Shown: positions 38,359 to 39,683 of the stretch, piece by piece | How positions within the stretch are numbered: the first letter of the stretch is position 1 | How the letters are laid out: every line of letters begins with the position of its first letter | Source of the DNA: Trueperaceae bacterium | Lineage (GTDB): Bacteria; Deinococcota; Deinococci; Deinococcales; Trueperaceae | Direction of reading: 5' to 3' | DNA length: 39,683 nucleotides | Assembly (NCBI GenBank): GCA_003567075.1 | Contig: PXAU01000134.1 | Span: forward strand, 1 to 39,683 | Position numbers and translations under genes: made by a program | Notes under the pieces: model-generated | Databases searched by the model: none | Told to the model about the DNA's origin: nothing | The model's input: the letters and a program-made list of their open reading frames with translations, nothing else

Positions 38359-39683
38359 TCAGATGGTGGCCCTGGCGGCGTCGTCGGACGCCCTGGCCTC
38401 GGCACTGGCTTCTCGCACGGTGACACGGTTGCCTTCGACGTGCAAGACCTTGATGGTGGTCCCGTTGGGGATGAAGTCGCCCTGGGTGACGACGTCGACC
38501 CGGTCGTCGCCGAAGCGCGCCGTGCCGGCGGGGCGCAGGTCGGTGAGCGCGAGGCCGAGTTCGCCCACCAAGTCGGCGCGCTCGCGGTAGCGGCCGGGTT
38601 CCACGCTCTCCTCGTCGTGGCTCGAGCGCCCGATACGGGTGTGCAGGCGCAGGCGTGCGGCGAAGCGGCTGTTGGGCAAGAACCACAGCAGCACCGCCAG
38701 CAGCACCCCGCCGAAGACACCGCTGTATCCAAGCACGAAGACCCAGCTCTCCTGGAAGATACGGAAGACCGCGAACGCCAGGACCCCGATGCCGAGCACG
38801 CCCGCGACGCCGAAGCCAGGGATGATCAGCGCCTCCACGGCCAGGAGGATCACGCCAACCAGGATCAGCAGCACGTCCCACGCGCCAGCGGGGGTTGCGA
38901 CAACCGCGGTCAAGGCGAGGAGCGCGAGGGCCAGGACGCCGATGGCGCCGGGGATCCCGAAGCCGGGCGTGAAGAACTCGATGACCAGACCGCCGATGCC
39001 CAGCACCAAGAGCAGGCCCGCCACGATCGGCATCGCCAGGAAGCCGCCCAAGCGCTCGGTCAGGTTCGGCTCCAACCGCTCGATGCGGGCGCCGCCGTAG
39101 CCGAACAGCTCCAGGGCGTCGCCGATCGAGCGCGCCTCGGTGTCGGCGATGTCGAACTCGACGGCCTGAGACGCGGTCAACGTGAGCAACTCGTTGCCGG
39201 TGGAGAGCCCGGGGATCTCGATGCGTTCGTCCACCATCGCCTCGGCGATGCGGGGATCGCGGCCGCGCGCCTCCGCGACCGACCGGAACTCGCCGCGGAA
39301 GGCCGAGGTGAACTTCTCGTCGACCGGCGCGATGCCCGTCGGCGTGACCTGGATCGGCAACGCTGCGCCGATGGCGGAGCCCGGCAGCATGGCCAACTGT
39401 TCGGCCGCCATCGCGATCAGCGCGCCCGCCGAGAAGGCGTTGCGCACGACCGCCATGGTCGGCACCTCGACCCGGTTGAGGATGTCGTCGACGATGCGCT
39501 GCATGGCCGGCACCGCGCCGCCGGGCGTGTCGATGACGAACAGGAGCGCGAGCGGCTGCTCACGGTTGGCGCGGTCGATGCGGGCGCGCACGAACTGGGC
39601 GGTGGCGCTGGAGATCTCGCCCTCGATCGGGATGAGCCAGACGGCGTTGGCGACGGATTGCGCACTGGCACGCGGCGGAGCGA
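38359..39683 (-). CDS. nfeD: NfeD-family membrane serine protease (5' end outside window)
   Basis: Long-form NfeD: a ClpP-like protease domain, four to five membrane helices, and an OB-fold tail. The frame is open to the window edge. The GTG at 39591 is internal, because VWLIPIEGEISSATAQF precedes it in frame, itself preceded by what looks like a signal-peptide end (PPRASAQSVANA). Protease features are VIDTPGGAVPAMQRIVDD, the nucleophile serine in NAFSAGALIAMAAEQ, and the probable lysine in DEKFTSAFRGEFRSVAEARG. Helices (MPIVAGLLLVLGIGGLVIEF, VLLILVGVILLAVEALI, VFVLGYSGVFGGVLLAVLLW) lead to the OB domain (GLALTDLRPAGTARFGDDRV). It is co-transcribed with floA. It likely clips membrane proteins. 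Confidence 0.93.
   Translation of the reverse strand, partial: APPRASAQSVANAVWLIPIEGEISSATAQFVRARIDRANREQPLALLFVIDTPGGAVPAMQRIVDDILNRVEVPTMAVVRNAFSAGALIAMAAEQLAMLPGSAIGAALPIQVTPTGIAPVDEKFTSAFRGEFRSVAEARGRDPRIAEAMVDERIEIPGLSTGNELLTLTASQAVEFDIADTEARSIGDALELFGYGGARIERLEPNLTERLGGFLAMPIVAGLLLVLGIGGLVIEFFTPGFGIPGAIGVLALALLALTAVVATPAGAWDVLLILVGVILLAVEALIIPGFGVAGVLGIGVLAFAVFRIFQESWVFVLGYSGVFGGVLLAVLLWFLPNSRFAARLRLHTRIGRSSHDEESVEPGRYRERADLVGELGLALTDLRPAGTARFGDDRVDVVTQGDFIPNGTTIKVLHVEGNRVTVREASAEARASDDAARATI

Overview
The window is very GC-rich and densely coded, with strong G/C in third codon positions. The gene content points to a Deinococcota-type bacterium, possibly near Trueperaceae. The clues are a SpoVS-type protein, a YvcK protein with two N-terminal membrane helices, an ilvBNC-leuA-cimA cluster, an NfeD/FloA pair and very compact operons. 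The lineage is an inference from gene content, not a database match. I saw no mobile elements, CRISPR arrays, tRNAs or rRNAs; this is core chromosome.

Layout. (1) 1-2663, + strand: the 3' part of a class I mannose-6-phosphate isomerase gene, then an ABC exporter. (2) 2691-9382, - strand: Lon protease, a helical protein of unknown function, a metallo-beta-lactamase-fold hydrolase, an RsmB-type rRNA methyltransferase, a membrane zinc peptidase and a SpoVS-family protein that appears to start at an ATC codon. (3) 9464-21129, + strand: a consensus promoter, a 23-residue Leu/Val-containing leader peptide that looks leaderless, an attenuator-like hairpin, then ilvB-ilvN-ilvC-leuA-cimA, followed by a separately promoted gltB. 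This is the branched-chain amino-acid block, with glutamate synthesis beside it. (4) 21153-23223, - strand: a Ser/Thr kinase fused to a beta-propeller, and a small ribbon-helix-helix-like regulator divergent from (5) murA (+, 23365-24699). (6) 24570-39683, - strand: a run of fifteen genes. In transcription order these are nfeD (5' end outside the window), floA, an unknown anchored protein, phoH, a 7TM-HD phosphodiesterase, ybeY, dgkA, cdd, a secreted TPR protein, hisC, hisB, hisH, a SPOR-domain protein, yvcK, and a secreted glucodextranase-C-like protein. The last overlaps the 3' end of murA tail to tail.

Theme. Envelope genes (murA, yvcK, SPOR, dgkA/undecaprenol kinase, floA/nfeD, c-di-AMP-type phosphodiesterase) are interleaved with stress, RNA and metabolic genes. 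Stop/start overlaps of the form GTGA or ATGA recur through almost every operon. Together with a candidate CTGA junction, an apparent ATC start and TANNNT boxes sitting just before start codons, they suggest that translation initiation (coupled, leaderless and non-canonical) is the most distinctive feature of this locus.
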